From: Agromyces humatus | Lineage (GTDB): Bacteria; Actinomycetota; Actinomycetes; Actinomycetales; Microbacteriaceae | Assembly (NCBI RefSeq): GCF_021228295.1 | Contig: NZ_JAJQPD010000006.1 | Location: 186,001-250,000, forward strand | Direction of reading: 5' to 3' | Length of the DNA stretch: 64,000 bases | In this document: positions 33,062 to 41,999 of the stretch, piece after piece | Position numbering within the stretch: the first letter of the stretch is position 1 | How the letters are laid out: the number at the start of each line of letters is the position of its first letter | Translations under genes and position numbers: made by a program | The notes under the pieces: model-generated | What the model saw: the letters and a program-made list of their open reading frames with translations, nothing else | What the model was told of the DNA's origin: nothing | Database searches by the model: none

Positions 33062-33138
33062 TGGTTGCGGGGGCAGGATTTGAACCTACGACCTCTGGGT
33101 TATGAGCCCAGCGAGCTACCGAACTGCTCCACCCCGCG
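33062..33138 (-). tRNA. Initiator tRNA-fMet (anticodon CAT)
   Basis: A 77-nt cloverleaf with encoded CCA. The anticodon loop is CTCATAA. Three features mark it as the initiator: the unpaired C1-A72 at the top of the acceptor stem, three G:C pairs in the anticodon stem (GGG and CCC), and the acceptor GCGGGG/CCCCGC. The T-loop reads GGTTCAAATCC. Its 3' end faces the integrase/excisionase remnants, so it probably served as the attachment site of the lost element. Confidence 0.95.
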
Positions 33139-33289
33139 GCACAAGAGATAACACTAGCATGCGGTTCAAACGCCGTCCAATCGGGCGCAGCCCGCAGGAG
33201 AGCGAGCGCGCCGCGGCTCGAGAACGGGTTGCGAAACGCCCGTGATTGCACCTCGGCGGATGATCGTCGCCGGGTGCGATGATCGAGTT

Positions 33290-34243
33290 GTGAGCATTCT
33301 CGTCAACACCGACAACTTCGCGTTCGCTGAGACCCACCGGATGATGCGTGACCTTCAGGGCAACGCAGGAGGCGTGAATCGATTCCTTCACAACCGTGAA
33401 CCCGCGGCGATCGACGAGCAGACGGTCATACGCCTGAACAGGGATACGCTCTACAGCTTCGCGGTCGTCGACATCAGCGCTGGTGCGACGTTCACCATCC
33501 CCGAGCACGCCGGACGCTACCTGTCGGCGATGGTCGTCAATGAGCACCACTACGTCGACGCCATCTTCCATGATGCGGGCGAGCACCGCCTGTCGGTCGA
33601 GCAGTTCGGCACGCCTCACGTCGTGCTGGCGGTGCGCACCCTGGTGGATCCCGCGGATCCGGCCGACGTCGCCGACGTCGCGGCATTGCAGGATCAGATC
33701 CGACTCGACTGCGGCTCGTCGATTCCGTTTGAGATGCCCGACTATGACACGTCCAGCCTGGATGAGACCCGAGACGCCCTGCTCGCGCTCGCGCGCAATC
33801 TGAGCGACTTCGATCGCATGTTCGGCTCGAAGGGCGAAGTCGACCCCGTCCGTCACCTCATCGGCACCGCGGCCGGGTGGGGCGGACTGCCTTCGTCTGA
33901 GGCGAAGTACATCGGGGTCGACCCGCGCCTCCCGGTGGGGCAGTACGAATTGACCGTCGGGGAAGTTCCGGTCGATGGGTTCTGGTCGATCTCCGTGTAC
34001 AACGCGGCCGGGTTCTTCGAACCGAACGAGCGCGGTGCGTACACGATCAACAACATCACCGGCACCCGCAACGATGACGGCACGATAACCGTCCGGTTCG
34101 GCAGCTATCCCGACGATGTTCCGAATGCGCTGCCGATCATGGAGGGATGGAACTACCTCGTCAGGCTCTATCGACCTCGCGCCGAGATCGCCGATGGCCG
34201 ATGGGGTTTCCCGACCCTCACCCGTGAGCACTCGACGCGGTAG
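33290..34243 (+). CDS. DUF1254/DUF1214 domain-containing protein
   Basis: A 317-residue protein made of an N-terminal DUF1254-type part (VIRLNRDTLYSFAVVDISAG, then FTIPEHAGRYLSAMVVNEHHY) and a C-terminal DUF1214-type part (DGFWSISVYNAAGFFEPNERGAY, LPIMEGWNYLVRLYRP). No signal peptide is seen, unlike many relatives. The GTG at 33290 gives MSILVNTDNFAFAETHRMM and is preferred over the longer frame, though no good ribosome site is present. The function of this family is not established. Confidence 0.82.
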   Translation: MSILVNTDNFAFAETHRMMRDLQGNAGGVNRFLHNREPAAIDEQTVIRLNRDTLYSFAVVDISAGATFTIPEHAGRYLSAMVVNEHHYVDAIFHDAGEHRLSVEQFGTPHVVLAVRTLVDPADPADVADVAALQDQIRLDCGSSIPFEMPDYDTSSLDETRDALLALARNLSDFDRMFGSKGEVDPVRHLIGTAAGWGGLPSSEAKYIGVDPRLPVGQYELTVGEVPVDGFWSISVYNAAGFFEPNERGAYTINNITGTRNDDGTITVRFGSYPDDVPNALPIMEGWNYLVRLYRPRAEIADGRWGFPTLTREHSTR

Positions 34244-34378
34244 CCACCCAGTGGAGTGTGCGGCGAGGCAGAGCCCGGCGCGGCGATTGCGGGCCGCTCC
34301 ACGACAGTGCGTCCGAGACGGCGGACTTGCTGCTCGTGGCCGAAATCGATGGGACGGCCGTCGAGCCACAGACAGGCC

Positions 34379-35290
34379 CTAGTGCGAAGGCGCCGTCTGG
34401 CTGTACACGCCTGCACTGACCTCGTACGCGTGCGCCTCGAGTGCCAGCGCTTCCGCGCGGATCGCCGCGAGCGCCTCGGGACTCAACTGCGTCGTGTTGC
34501 GCAGCTGCAGTTCTTCTTTCTCGTCAGGATCGCCCCGCCATCCGACGCGGACTTCACCGATGCCCCTGGCGTAGTGCTTGAGCTGGAAGATCCCCTCCTC
34601 GCCGAGGCTCGATTCGGCGATGACCAGCGTCTCCTCGTAGCAGCCGGAGTATGTGCACGTACTCCCGCCCACCTCATCGATGGTGCCGTAGTCGGTCCAT
34701 TCCACAGACTCGGCATAGCCTTGGAAGTAGCTGGGCATCCCCATCTTCGGGTCGGCCCACATCTTGACACCGGGGCGCGCGTCGCCGGAGCCGGCGATCC
34801 AGGTCGGGGCGGCGACGACCTCCTCGTTCTCATACTCCACCGGGTGCTCGCCGAAGTACCAGACATCGCCCTCCTGGTTCTGGGCGTAGAAGGCGATCTC
34901 CTTCTCGACGATCTCGCCGTCGGCGATGTCGACGATCCACGCCACCGCCGTCTCGACTCCTTGAATCTCCTTCGTCAGGTCGGTGACCGTGAACTCGATA
35001 CTGTGGGGGGTCGTCTCCTCGGGCGTCTCGAGGAACCCGTCGTAGGTCCACTGTGTGCCGGGAAGCATGGCGAGCCACGGGTTGTCGATGACCGCGGAAG
35101 AATCGTCGAAATCCGCCGGATCGAACTCGATGTGCTCCGGTTCCGCCGGGAGCGGCGTCGGCGGCGTGGCCGCATCGGGCGCACCCTCGCCACCACTGGT
35201 CTCCTGCGTCGAAGCGCCGACTCCGCAGGCCGAAACCGCGGCCAGCATCAGGAGCCCCAGCCCCGGAAGGACAACTCGACGATTTCTCAT
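34379..35290 (-). CDS. Putative lipoprotein of unknown function
   Basis: A 303-residue exported protein with a lipoprotein signal: MRNRRVVLPGLGLLMLAAVS then AC, placing the lipid on Cys22. A Thr/Pro/Glu-rich linker follows, then a globular body with VIDNPWLAMLPGTQWTYDGF, DVWYFGEHPVEY and GEVRVGWRGDPDEKEELQL. Two Cys in STCTYSGCYEE may form a disulfide. The start at 35290 is favoured over an ATG at 35311 because it gives a compact signal and has GAGGAA just upstream. I do not recognise a named family with certainty. Confidence 0.78.
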   Translation of the reverse strand: MRNRRVVLPGLGLLMLAAVSACGVGASTQETSGGEGAPDAATPPTPLPAEPEHIEFDPADFDDSSAVIDNPWLAMLPGTQWTYDGFLETPEETTPHSIEFTVTDLTKEIQGVETAVAWIVDIADGEIVEKEIAFYAQNQEGDVWYFGEHPVEYENEEVVAAPTWIAGSGDARPGVKMWADPKMGMPSYFQGYAESVEWTDYGTIDEVGGSTCTYSGCYEETLVIAESSLGEEGIFQLKHYARGIGEVRVGWRGDPDEKEELQLRNTTQLSPEALAAIRAEALALEAHAYEVSAGVYSQTAPSH

Positions 35291-35388
35291 TTTCCTCGCC
35301 CCGTCCCCCATGGTACAGGTTGGTTCGCGAGAATCATGTGCCGATTCCAGTGCTCCGAAGTCGGGCGATCGGGCGGCTTCCCGGCTCG

Positions 35389-36252
35389 TCAGGGCGGCGA
35401 TTCGGGTGCCGCGGCGACCAGTTCGAATGAGAGCGGCAGGAAGCGCGCGTCAGGCCAGCCGAACATGCCGTCGCCAAGGGGGGCCAGCACGGGGAATGCC
35501 TGCCACGGAACGCTGTACCCCTCGGTGTAGGACTCGATATCGAGGCCCGCACCGCGCACCGCGCCAAGCACCGTGTCGATCGGATGCGTCCACTCCCAGG
35601 TTCGGGCGTTCGTGATCACGGCGTCGGGGTCGGCATAGTCGCTGGGGTCGTCGATGACGTCGGGTGCGTCGTTCGAGTACGCGTAGGTGAACGTCGGCAT
35701 TCCGTGGGCGCCGCCGGCCCCCTCGAACACCATCGCCACCGGATGCCCCTCGGCGAAGTACAGACGGCCACCGGGCTTCAGGAACCACGAGACGATGCGA
35801 GCCCATTCGGCCACGTCGGGAAGCCAGATGATCGTGCCCCACGTCACGAAGACGAGGTCGAACGACTCTGGCTCGGGCAGCATGTGCCGTGCGTCGTAGA
35901 CGTTCGCCTCGATGAATCGGGCGCGGTGCGAGAGATCGAGTTCGTCGGCCATGCGCCTCGCCTCGGCGACGGCGGCCGGCGCGAAGTCGATGCCCACGAC
36001 GGTCGCGCCGAGGTTCGCGAGCGACAGCGAGTCGGAGCCGAAGTGACACTGCAGGTGCAGCACGCGGACGCCCTCGAGCCCGTCGGGGTAGAGCCGCTCG
36101 ATTCCCGCCCGGGCGACGGGGTCGAGCACTCCCCCGCCGGCCCGCAACGGCGTCTGGTCGTAGAAGTCGGATGCGAGATGCACGCCGACCCGCTCGTCCC
36201 AGCTGGCCCGATTGTCGTCGAGCCACTCGCCGCCGTTGAGGTCGGTGGTCAT
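35389..36252 (-). CDS. Class I SAM-dependent methyltransferase
   Basis: A 287-residue Rossmann-fold methyltransferase. The SAM-binding motif I region is VRVLHLQCHFGSDSLSLANLGATVVGIDF, followed by ARFIEANVYDA and FDLVFVTWGTIIWLPDV, then FLKPGGRLYFAEGHPV. The ATG at 36252 overlaps the stop of the UPF0182 gene by four bases, so it is translated together with that membrane protein. Substrate unknown. Confidence 0.88.
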   Translation of the reverse strand: MTTDLNGGEWLDDNRASWDERVGVHLASDFYDQTPLRAGGGVLDPVARAGIERLYPDGLEGVRVLHLQCHFGSDSLSLANLGATVVGIDFAPAAVAEARRMADELDLSHRARFIEANVYDARHMLPEPESFDLVFVTWGTIIWLPDVAEWARIVSWFLKPGGRLYFAEGHPVAMVFEGAGGAHGMPTFTYAYSNDAPDVIDDPSDYADPDAVITNARTWEWTHPIDTVLGAVRGAGLDIESYTEGYSVPWQAFPVLAPLGDGMFGWPDARFLPLSFELVAAAPESPP

Positions 36253-39173
36253 TCGCCGGTGTCTGCGGGGGCGTTCTGCGTGCCGGTGAGGGTGAGCAGG
36301 CTCGCGATGATCTCGGCGAGCTTCGCATCGGCCGCACCGTAGGCGGCCCAGTCGCCCTCGGCGAGCGCCGCCTGCTTGTTCTGCAGTTCTTGCGCCGCCT
36401 CGTTCAACAGGGCCTGCACCTCGTCGCTCGGCGCGACCGGTGTGGTCGGCGGGGTCTCACCCTCGCCCTCGGCGGGCGGGGTCGTCGGCGCGGCGGGGTC
36501 GACCTCCTCATCGCCCGCCGCGGCGCCGGAGTCACCGCCGAAGAGCACATCGAGTGCCTGGTCGAGCGTGTCCTGGAAGGCGATCTGGTCGCCGAACGCG
36601 ACGAGCACCTTCTGCAGCAGCGGGAAGCTCGTGTTGCCCGTCGACCTGACGTACACGGGCTGCACATACAACAGGCCGCCGCCGACCGGCACCGTGAGCA
36701 GGTTGCCGTTGATCACGTCGGACTGGCCCTGCTTCAGCAGGTTGAGCGACTGGGAGACAGTCGGGTCGGAGTTGAATTTCGCCTGCACCTGCCCCGGGCC
36801 CGGCACGTTGTCGTCTTCGGGCAACGTCAACAGCCGCAGCTTGCCGTAGCCCTCGGCGCGTTCGCCGTCGGTGGCACCCGCGTCGGCGTCGACCGCGAGG
36901 TAGCCGCGCAGCACGTTGCGGCTCTGGTCGCCGCTCGCCTCGGGGATGAACGTCGAATAGAGCGAATAGGTCGGCGCGTCCTGACCGGGCATCTGCATCG
37001 TCAGGTAGTACGGCTGCTGCAGAATCGTGGTGTTCGCGCCCGCGGTCGGGTCCTTCGGCGTCGTCCATGCGTCGTCGCGCGAGTAGAACGAGCCGGCCTC
37101 GGTGACGTGGTAGCGGCCGAGCACGGCACGCTGCATCTTGAACAGGTCGGCCGGGTACCGCACGTGGCTCAGGAGGTCGCCCGACATCGCGGTCATCGGC
37201 TCGAGGGTCGCCGGGAAGACCTTCTGCCAGGTCTGCAGGATCGGATCTTCCTCGTCCCACGCGTAGAGCGTGACTGAGCCGTCGTAGGCGTCGACGGTGG
37301 CCTTGACCGAGTTGCGGATGTAGTTGACCTCATCGAACGCGAGCGTCGGCGCGACGCCTTCGCTGTCGGCGATGGCATCGCTCATCGAGACCTTGTTCGA
37401 GTAGGGGTACTGGTCGGACAGCGTGTAGCCGTCGACGATCCACACGATGCGGCCGTCGACGACCGACGGGTACGTGTCGCTGTCGAGCGTGAGGTATGGG
37501 GCCACCTTCTGCACACGCTGGATGGGATCGCGGTCGTAGAGGATCTGCGAATCGGTGGTGACCTCGTCGGAGAGGAAGATCTGCTCGGACTGGAACTTCA
37601 GCGCGTACACCAGCTTCGTGAAGATGTTGTCGAGCGCCGGCCCGCCATCGCCCTCGAAGGTCGTCTGCGTCTGCCGGTCGTTGTCGCCGCCCGCCGGGTA
37701 GTCGAGCTCGATCGGGTCGTTCCCCTCGGGTGCGCCGACGATCGAGTACTGCGGCGACCCCTCGCCGAAGTAGACGCGCGGCTCGAACTCGCCGAGGTCG
37801 CCCGTCTGCGGGATGCCCGACTGCAGGAAGACCGGCTGGCCGTCGACGGAGCGCTGGTTGCCCGCTGCGGCCACGAGGCCGTAGCCGTGCGTGTAGACGA
37901 GGTGCGAGTTGAACCACGTGTCGGCGTCACCGAGGCCCGAGACGTCCACGTCGCGGACGGCGACGACGGTATCGCGCGTCTCGCCGTCGATCTCGTAGCG
38001 GTCGACGTCGAGCGCCTCGGGGAACTGGTAGTACTGACGGAACTGCTCGAGCTGCTGGAACGCCGGCGCCATCACGAGCGGGTCCATGAGCCGGATGTTC
38101 GCGGTGGTCTGGGCGTCGGCGCGCAGCGCGCCCTGCTCGGCATCGGTCTTCGCCTCGAAGGGGATCTCCTCGACGTCGGCGACGCCGTAGGCCTCACGCG
38201 TGAGGTCGATGTTGCGTTGCACGTACGGCGCCTCGAGCGACTTCGCGTTCGGTTCGACCTGGAACCGCTCGACGACCCACGGGTAGAGCGAGCCGATGAT
38301 CAGGCTCGTGACGATGAGCAGCGCGGTTCCGACGAGCGGAAGGCGCCAGCGACCGATGATCGCGGTCACGAAGAACAGGATCGCGACGACTCCGGCGACG
38401 GCGGCGAGGATGCCCCTGCCGGGGATCGTGGCGTTCACGTCGGTGTAGGCCGCACCCGTGATGAGCGAGCCGGTCTCGGTGACGGTTGCGTACTGGTCGA
38501 GCCAGATGCTCACGGCCTGCAGCAGCAGGTAGATGCCCGCGGTGACGGCGATCTGCACACGGGCCGACTTGGAGATGACGACCTCACGGCCGCTGACGCG
38601 GATCGCGCCGTAGAGGTAGTTGGTGGCGATGACGAGCAGCACCGAAAGCAGCACCACGGCCGAGGCGAACCCGACGATGGAGCGGTAGAACGGCAATTCG
38701 AAGACGTAGAACCCGATGTCGAAGCCGAACTGGGGGTCGGTCGTGCCGAACGGCGTGCGGTTCAGCCAGGCGAGCGTGCCCTCCCAACGGCTCGACGCCG
38801 AGACGCCCGCGAAGATGCCGAGCACGACCGGGATGCCGTACATCGCGAGGCGGCGCAGCGGCTCGAACACCTCTTGGTAACGATCGAGTTGCGAATTGAG
38901 TTTCGCGTACACGGGGCGGGTGCGATAGGCGATCTGGATCGACGCCCAGACCGGCACCGCCATCGCGAGGAACCCGATGACGAACAGCACGATGCGCGAG
39001 ATCCACTCGGTCGTGAGCACCGGGAGGTAGCCGAGCTGGTCGTACCAGAGCACGTCGGCATAAAGCCCGGTGAACGCGAAGAACGCGATCACGAGCGCAG
39101 CCACCGCCCCGATGGTGATCGCGATCGGCGCGCGCCGTCGCGTGTTCCTCGGTTCTTGGGTCTGTGCTGACAC
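36249..39173 (-). CDS. UPF0182 family membrane protein
   Basis: A very large conserved actinobacterial membrane protein, about 974 residues, counterpart of M. tuberculosis Rv3193c as I recall it. About seven N-terminal helices span residues 20-320, including ALVIAFFAFTGLYADVLWYD and PFGTTDPQFGFDIGFYVFELPFY. A long extracytoplasmic domain follows (NIDLTREAYGV, YTHGYGLVAA, PYLTLDSDTYPSVVDGRIVW). The C-terminus ends in an acidic Pro/Glu-rich linker and a short helical region. The GTG at 39173 (MSAQTQEPRNTRRR) is preferred over a TTG 12 codons upstream. Function is unknown. It is co-translated with the methyltransferase and divergent from no gene, being followed on the same strand by the PDZ-Lon gene upstream. 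Confidence 0.9.
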   Translation of the reverse strand: MSAQTQEPRNTRRRAPIAITIGAVAALVIAFFAFTGLYADVLWYDQLGYLPVLTTEWISRIVLFVIGFLAMAVPVWASIQIAYRTRPVYAKLNSQLDRYQEVFEPLRRLAMYGIPVVLGIFAGVSASSRWEGTLAWLNRTPFGTTDPQFGFDIGFYVFELPFYRSIVGFASAVVLLSVLLVIATNYLYGAIRVSGREVVISKSARVQIAVTAGIYLLLQAVSIWLDQYATVTETGSLITGAAYTDVNATIPGRGILAAVAGVVAILFFVTAIIGRWRLPLVGTALLIVTSLIIGSLYPWVVERFQVEPNAKSLEAPYVQRNIDLTREAYGVADVEEIPFEAKTDAEQGALRADAQTTANIRLMDPLVMAPAFQQLEQFRQYYQFPEALDVDRYEIDGETRDTVVAVRDVDVSGLGDADTWFNSHLVYTHGYGLVAAAGNQRSVDGQPVFLQSGIPQTGDLGEFEPRVYFGEGSPQYSIVGAPEGNDPIELDYPAGGDNDRQTQTTFEGDGGPALDNIFTKLVYALKFQSEQIFLSDEVTTDSQILYDRDPIQRVQKVAPYLTLDSDTYPSVVDGRIVWIVDGYTLSDQYPYSNKVSMSDAIADSEGVAPTLAFDEVNYIRNSVKATVDAYDGSVTLYAWDEEDPILQTWQKVFPATLEPMTAMSGDLLSHVRYPADLFKMQRAVLGRYHVTEAGSFYSRDDAWTTPKDPTAGANTTILQQPYYLTMQMPGQDAPTYSLYSTFIPEASGDQSRNVLRGYLAVDADAGATDGERAEGYGKLRLLTLPEDDNVPGPGQVQAKFNSDPTVSQSLNLLKQGQSDVINGNLLTVPVGGGLLYVQPVYVRSTGNTSFPLLQKVLVAFGDQIAFQDTLDQALDVLFGGDSGAAAGDEEVDPAAPTTPPAEGEGETPPTTPVAPSDEVQALLNEAAQELQNKQAALAEGDWAAYGAADAKLAEIIASLLTLTGTQNAPADTGE

Positions 39174-39243
39174 TCTCGGCCTCAATGTTCGGTCGGATGG
39201 GATCGACAATCCATCCTATGGTCGCGATTCTTGGAACGGGCTG

Positions 39244-40359
39244 TCACCCGTCGACGCACATGGGGTACGAACCGGAGAGTTCGCCGTCGGCGACGTCTTC
39301 GACGATGGTGCGCGCCTCGTCGAGCGTCTCGACCGCGAAGACGGTGAGACCGTCGGGGACGTGGTCGACGACCTCGTCGCAGTTCGCCTCGGGAGCGAGG
39401 AACCACTCGGCGCCGGCATCGAGCGCGCCCCAGAGCTTCTGGCGAACGCCGCCGATGCCTCCGACCGCCCCGGCCGAGTCGATCGTGCCGGTGCCGGCGA
39501 CGATCTCTCCGCCGGTCATCGCACCGGGCGTGAGCTTGTCGACGATGCCCAATGCGAACATCATCCCGGCGCTGGGCCCGCCCACGTTGTCGAGCTGCAG
39601 TTCGACGTCGATGGGGAAGTCGTAGGTCATGCGCACGCCGACTCCCAGCACGGCGGTGCCGTTGCGATCGACCGGGGTCACCTCGACCGTCTGCTCGACG
39701 CCGTCGCGCACGAGCACGATCGACGCCGGGTCATCCGAACCGTGCTCGCGCACAGCCCGCTGCAGCTCGCCGACCGAGTGCACCTCGGTGCCGTCGAGCG
39801 AGAGGATGACGTCGCCCTCTTCGATGACGCCATCGGCCGGTGAATCCTCGAGAAGCGTGACGACCGTGACCTCGCGCGGGAAGTCGCGACCGAGCTCGAC
39901 GAGCGCGGCCGCGATCGCGTCCTGCTGCGAATCGACCATGGCGGCTTGATTCTGTTCGTCGCGCTGCTCGTTGGTGACGCCGGGCGGGAAGATCGCCTCG
40001 GCGGGGACGACCGAGCGGGTGCGGTCGAACCACGCGGCGAGCACCTCGAGCCAGTTCGGCGTCGCGCCCGGGCGCCCGACGACCGACACCGTCAGCAGGT
40101 TGAGTTCGCCGTCGGTCGGGTAGGTCGTCTCGTCGGGGATCTCGATGAGGGGCACCTCTTCGCCGTCGCCGTTCTCGGCGACGCCGAGAGTGTCGTAGAC
40201 GGGGCCCGGTTGCTCGATCACGTACGGCGACGGCATCAGGGCGAACACGATCGCGATGACCGTTGCGAGGGTGATCGCGCCCCACCCGATGCGCTCGCGG
40301 CGCGAGCGTCGCTCGGAACGGGCATGCGACGACGCAGGCTCGTCGGAGAAGAGGGCCAT
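39244..40359 (-). CDS. PDZ domain-containing Lon-like serine protease (YlbL type)
   Basis: A 371-residue membrane-anchored protease. One helix at residues 26-43 anchors it, with the body outside. A PDZ domain spans about 160-230 (DSPADGVIEEGDVILSLDG). The S16 Lon-type protease part has the catalytic Ser263 in NVGGPSAGMMFALG and Lys308 in GGIGGVRQKLWGA, forming the Ser-Lys dyad. It corresponds to Rv3194c in the M. tuberculosis order. GGAAGGA is 6 bases before the ATG. Confidence 0.92.
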   Translation of the reverse strand: MALFSDEPASSHARSERRSRRERIGWGAITLATVIAIVFALMPSPYVIEQPGPVYDTLGVAENGDGEEVPLIEIPDETTYPTDGELNLLTVSVVGRPGATPNWLEVLAAWFDRTRSVVPAEAIFPPGVTNEQRDEQNQAAMVDSQQDAIAAALVELGRDFPREVTVVTLLEDSPADGVIEEGDVILSLDGTEVHSVGELQRAVREHGSDDPASIVLVRDGVEQTVEVTPVDRNGTAVLGVGVRMTYDFPIDVELQLDNVGGPSAGMMFALGIVDKLTPGAMTGGEIVAGTGTIDSAGAVGGIGGVRQKLWGALDAGAEWFLAPEANCDEVVDHVPDGLTVFAVETLDEARTIVEDVADGELSGSYPMCVDG

Positions 40360-40519
40360 CGGTGTTCCTTCCGGGGCGACGGGTCGTCGCAGATGCGCGC
40401 CGGGGCCGGCGCTGTTCGCGAAGGGCGGACACCCGGAACGCCCAGCCTAGGCCATTTCCCAGACATGCCGCCGTGCGGCGGCGTTACGGTTGAGAACACG
40501 AAATGTGGAGGTGACGGCA

Positions 40520-41896
40520 GTGGCCGATCAGCGCGACGAGCCCGGCGAGCCCAACCCCGAAGACGAGTTCCGCGAGATGCTCCGCGAGCTGCTCTCGGGC
40601 TCGGGCGGCATCGACCCCTCGAGCCTCGCGGGCGCCGCCGGGCTGCCCAGCGACCCTGCCGCCCTCGCTGCGCTCTTCGCCCAGCTGCAGCAGGCGATGA
40701 ACAACGCCGACGACGGCATCGACTGGAGCGTGGCCCTCCGCCAGGGCGAAGAGCGGGCGGCTTCGGCGCAGACCCAGATCACCGCCGACGAACGCGCCCG
40801 CTTCGACCAGGCCTTCCAGGTCGCGTCGCTGTGGCTCGACGAGGCCGTCGACTTCTCATCGCTGCCCCAGACCCCCGAGGTGCTCACACGCCGCGCCTGG
40901 GTGTCGGCGACCATGGCGATCTGGTCGCAGCTCGCCGAGCCGGTCGCACTGTCGATCTCCGACGCGCTCACGCGCGTCATGACCGAGCAGGCGCCCGAAG
41001 AGATGCGCTCGATGATCGCGGGCGCGAGCCGCATGATGCGCGGCATCGGCGGTGCGCTCTTCGCGATGCAGCTCGGCCAGGTCGTCGGCCAGCTCGCGAC
41101 CGAGGTCGTCTCCGGCGGCGACGTCGGCATCCCGCTCCTCGACGACGGTCGCGCCGCGATCCTGCCGCAGAACGCCGCCGAGTTCGGCGCCGGCCTCGAC
41201 ATCCCGAACGACCAGGTCGAGCTGTACCTCGCCGTGCGCGAGCTCGCGCACGCGCGCCTGTTCCGGCATGCGCGCTGGCTTCGCCTCCACCTGATCACCG
41301 CGATCACGGCCTTCGCACGCGGCATCGACATCGACACCGACCGCCTCGAGCAGCTCGCCGAGGGATTCGACCCCTCGAACACCGAAGAGCTCCGCAATGC
41401 GGTCGTGAGCGGCGCGCTCATCCGTCCCAAGAGCGAGGCGCAGCAGGCCGCGCTCGACCGGCTCGAGACCATGCTCGCCCTCGTCGAGGGATGGGTCGAC
41501 GCGGCGACCGCCGACGCGACGTCGCGCCTGCCGAAGTCCGACGCGGTCGCCGAGTCCATTCGACGCCGACGTGCGTCGGGCGGACCGGCCGAGTCCGCCT
41601 TCGCGACACTCGTCGGCCTCGAGCTGCGACCGCGTCGACTCCGCGAGGCGACCGCGATGTGGCGCGCAGTCACCGAAGCGGTCGGCGTCGAGGCGCGTGA
41701 CGCACTGTGGGCGCACCCCGACCTTCTGCCGACGGCAGCAGACCTCGACGATTCGAGCGCGCTCGTCGCCCGGCTCACCGGTGCCGACAGCGCCGGAGCC
41801 ACCGCCGACGACGAGTTCGATCAGGCGCTCGAGCAACTGCTGCGCGGCGAGACGCCCGCGGCACCCGGCGAAGACGGCGAGGCCCCGAAGGGCTGA
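40520..41896 (+). CDS. Zinc-dependent metalloprotease-like protein (DUF2342)
   Basis: A 458-residue member of the DUF2342 family, often labelled zinc-dependent metalloprotease or F420 biosynthesis-associated. The motif RELAHARLFRHARWL holds a reduced zinc-site pattern (E-x-x-H) and LPQNAAEFGAGLDIPNDQVELYLAV precedes it. The GTG at 40520 is chosen because GGAGGTGA lies 7 bases upstream. It is divergent from the PDZ-Lon gene and counterpart of Rv3195. Enzymatic activity has not been established for most members. Confidence 0.85.
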   Translation: MADQRDEPGEPNPEDEFREMLRELLSGSGGIDPSSLAGAAGLPSDPAALAALFAQLQQAMNNADDGIDWSVALRQGEERAASAQTQITADERARFDQAFQVASLWLDEAVDFSSLPQTPEVLTRRAWVSATMAIWSQLAEPVALSISDALTRVMTEQAPEEMRSMIAGASRMMRGIGGALFAMQLGQVVGQLATEVVSGGDVGIPLLDDGRAAILPQNAAEFGAGLDIPNDQVELYLAVRELAHARLFRHARWLRLHLITAITAFARGIDIDTDRLEQLAEGFDPSNTEELRNAVVSGALIRPKSEAQQAALDRLETMLALVEGWVDAATADATSRLPKSDAVAESIRRRRASGGPAESAFATLVGLELRPRRLREATAMWRAVTEAVGVEARDALWAHPDLLPTAADLDDSSALVARLTGADSAGATADDEFDQALEQLLRGETPAAPGEDGEAPKG

Positions 41897-41999
41897 GCCC
41901 GGGCGCCCGACGGGTCTCGAGACGCCCCGCGCCTCGGCCAGTGGATTCGCCTGTGGAAGGATTCCGCGGCGATCCCGAGGATTCGGGCATGCTCTGGCC

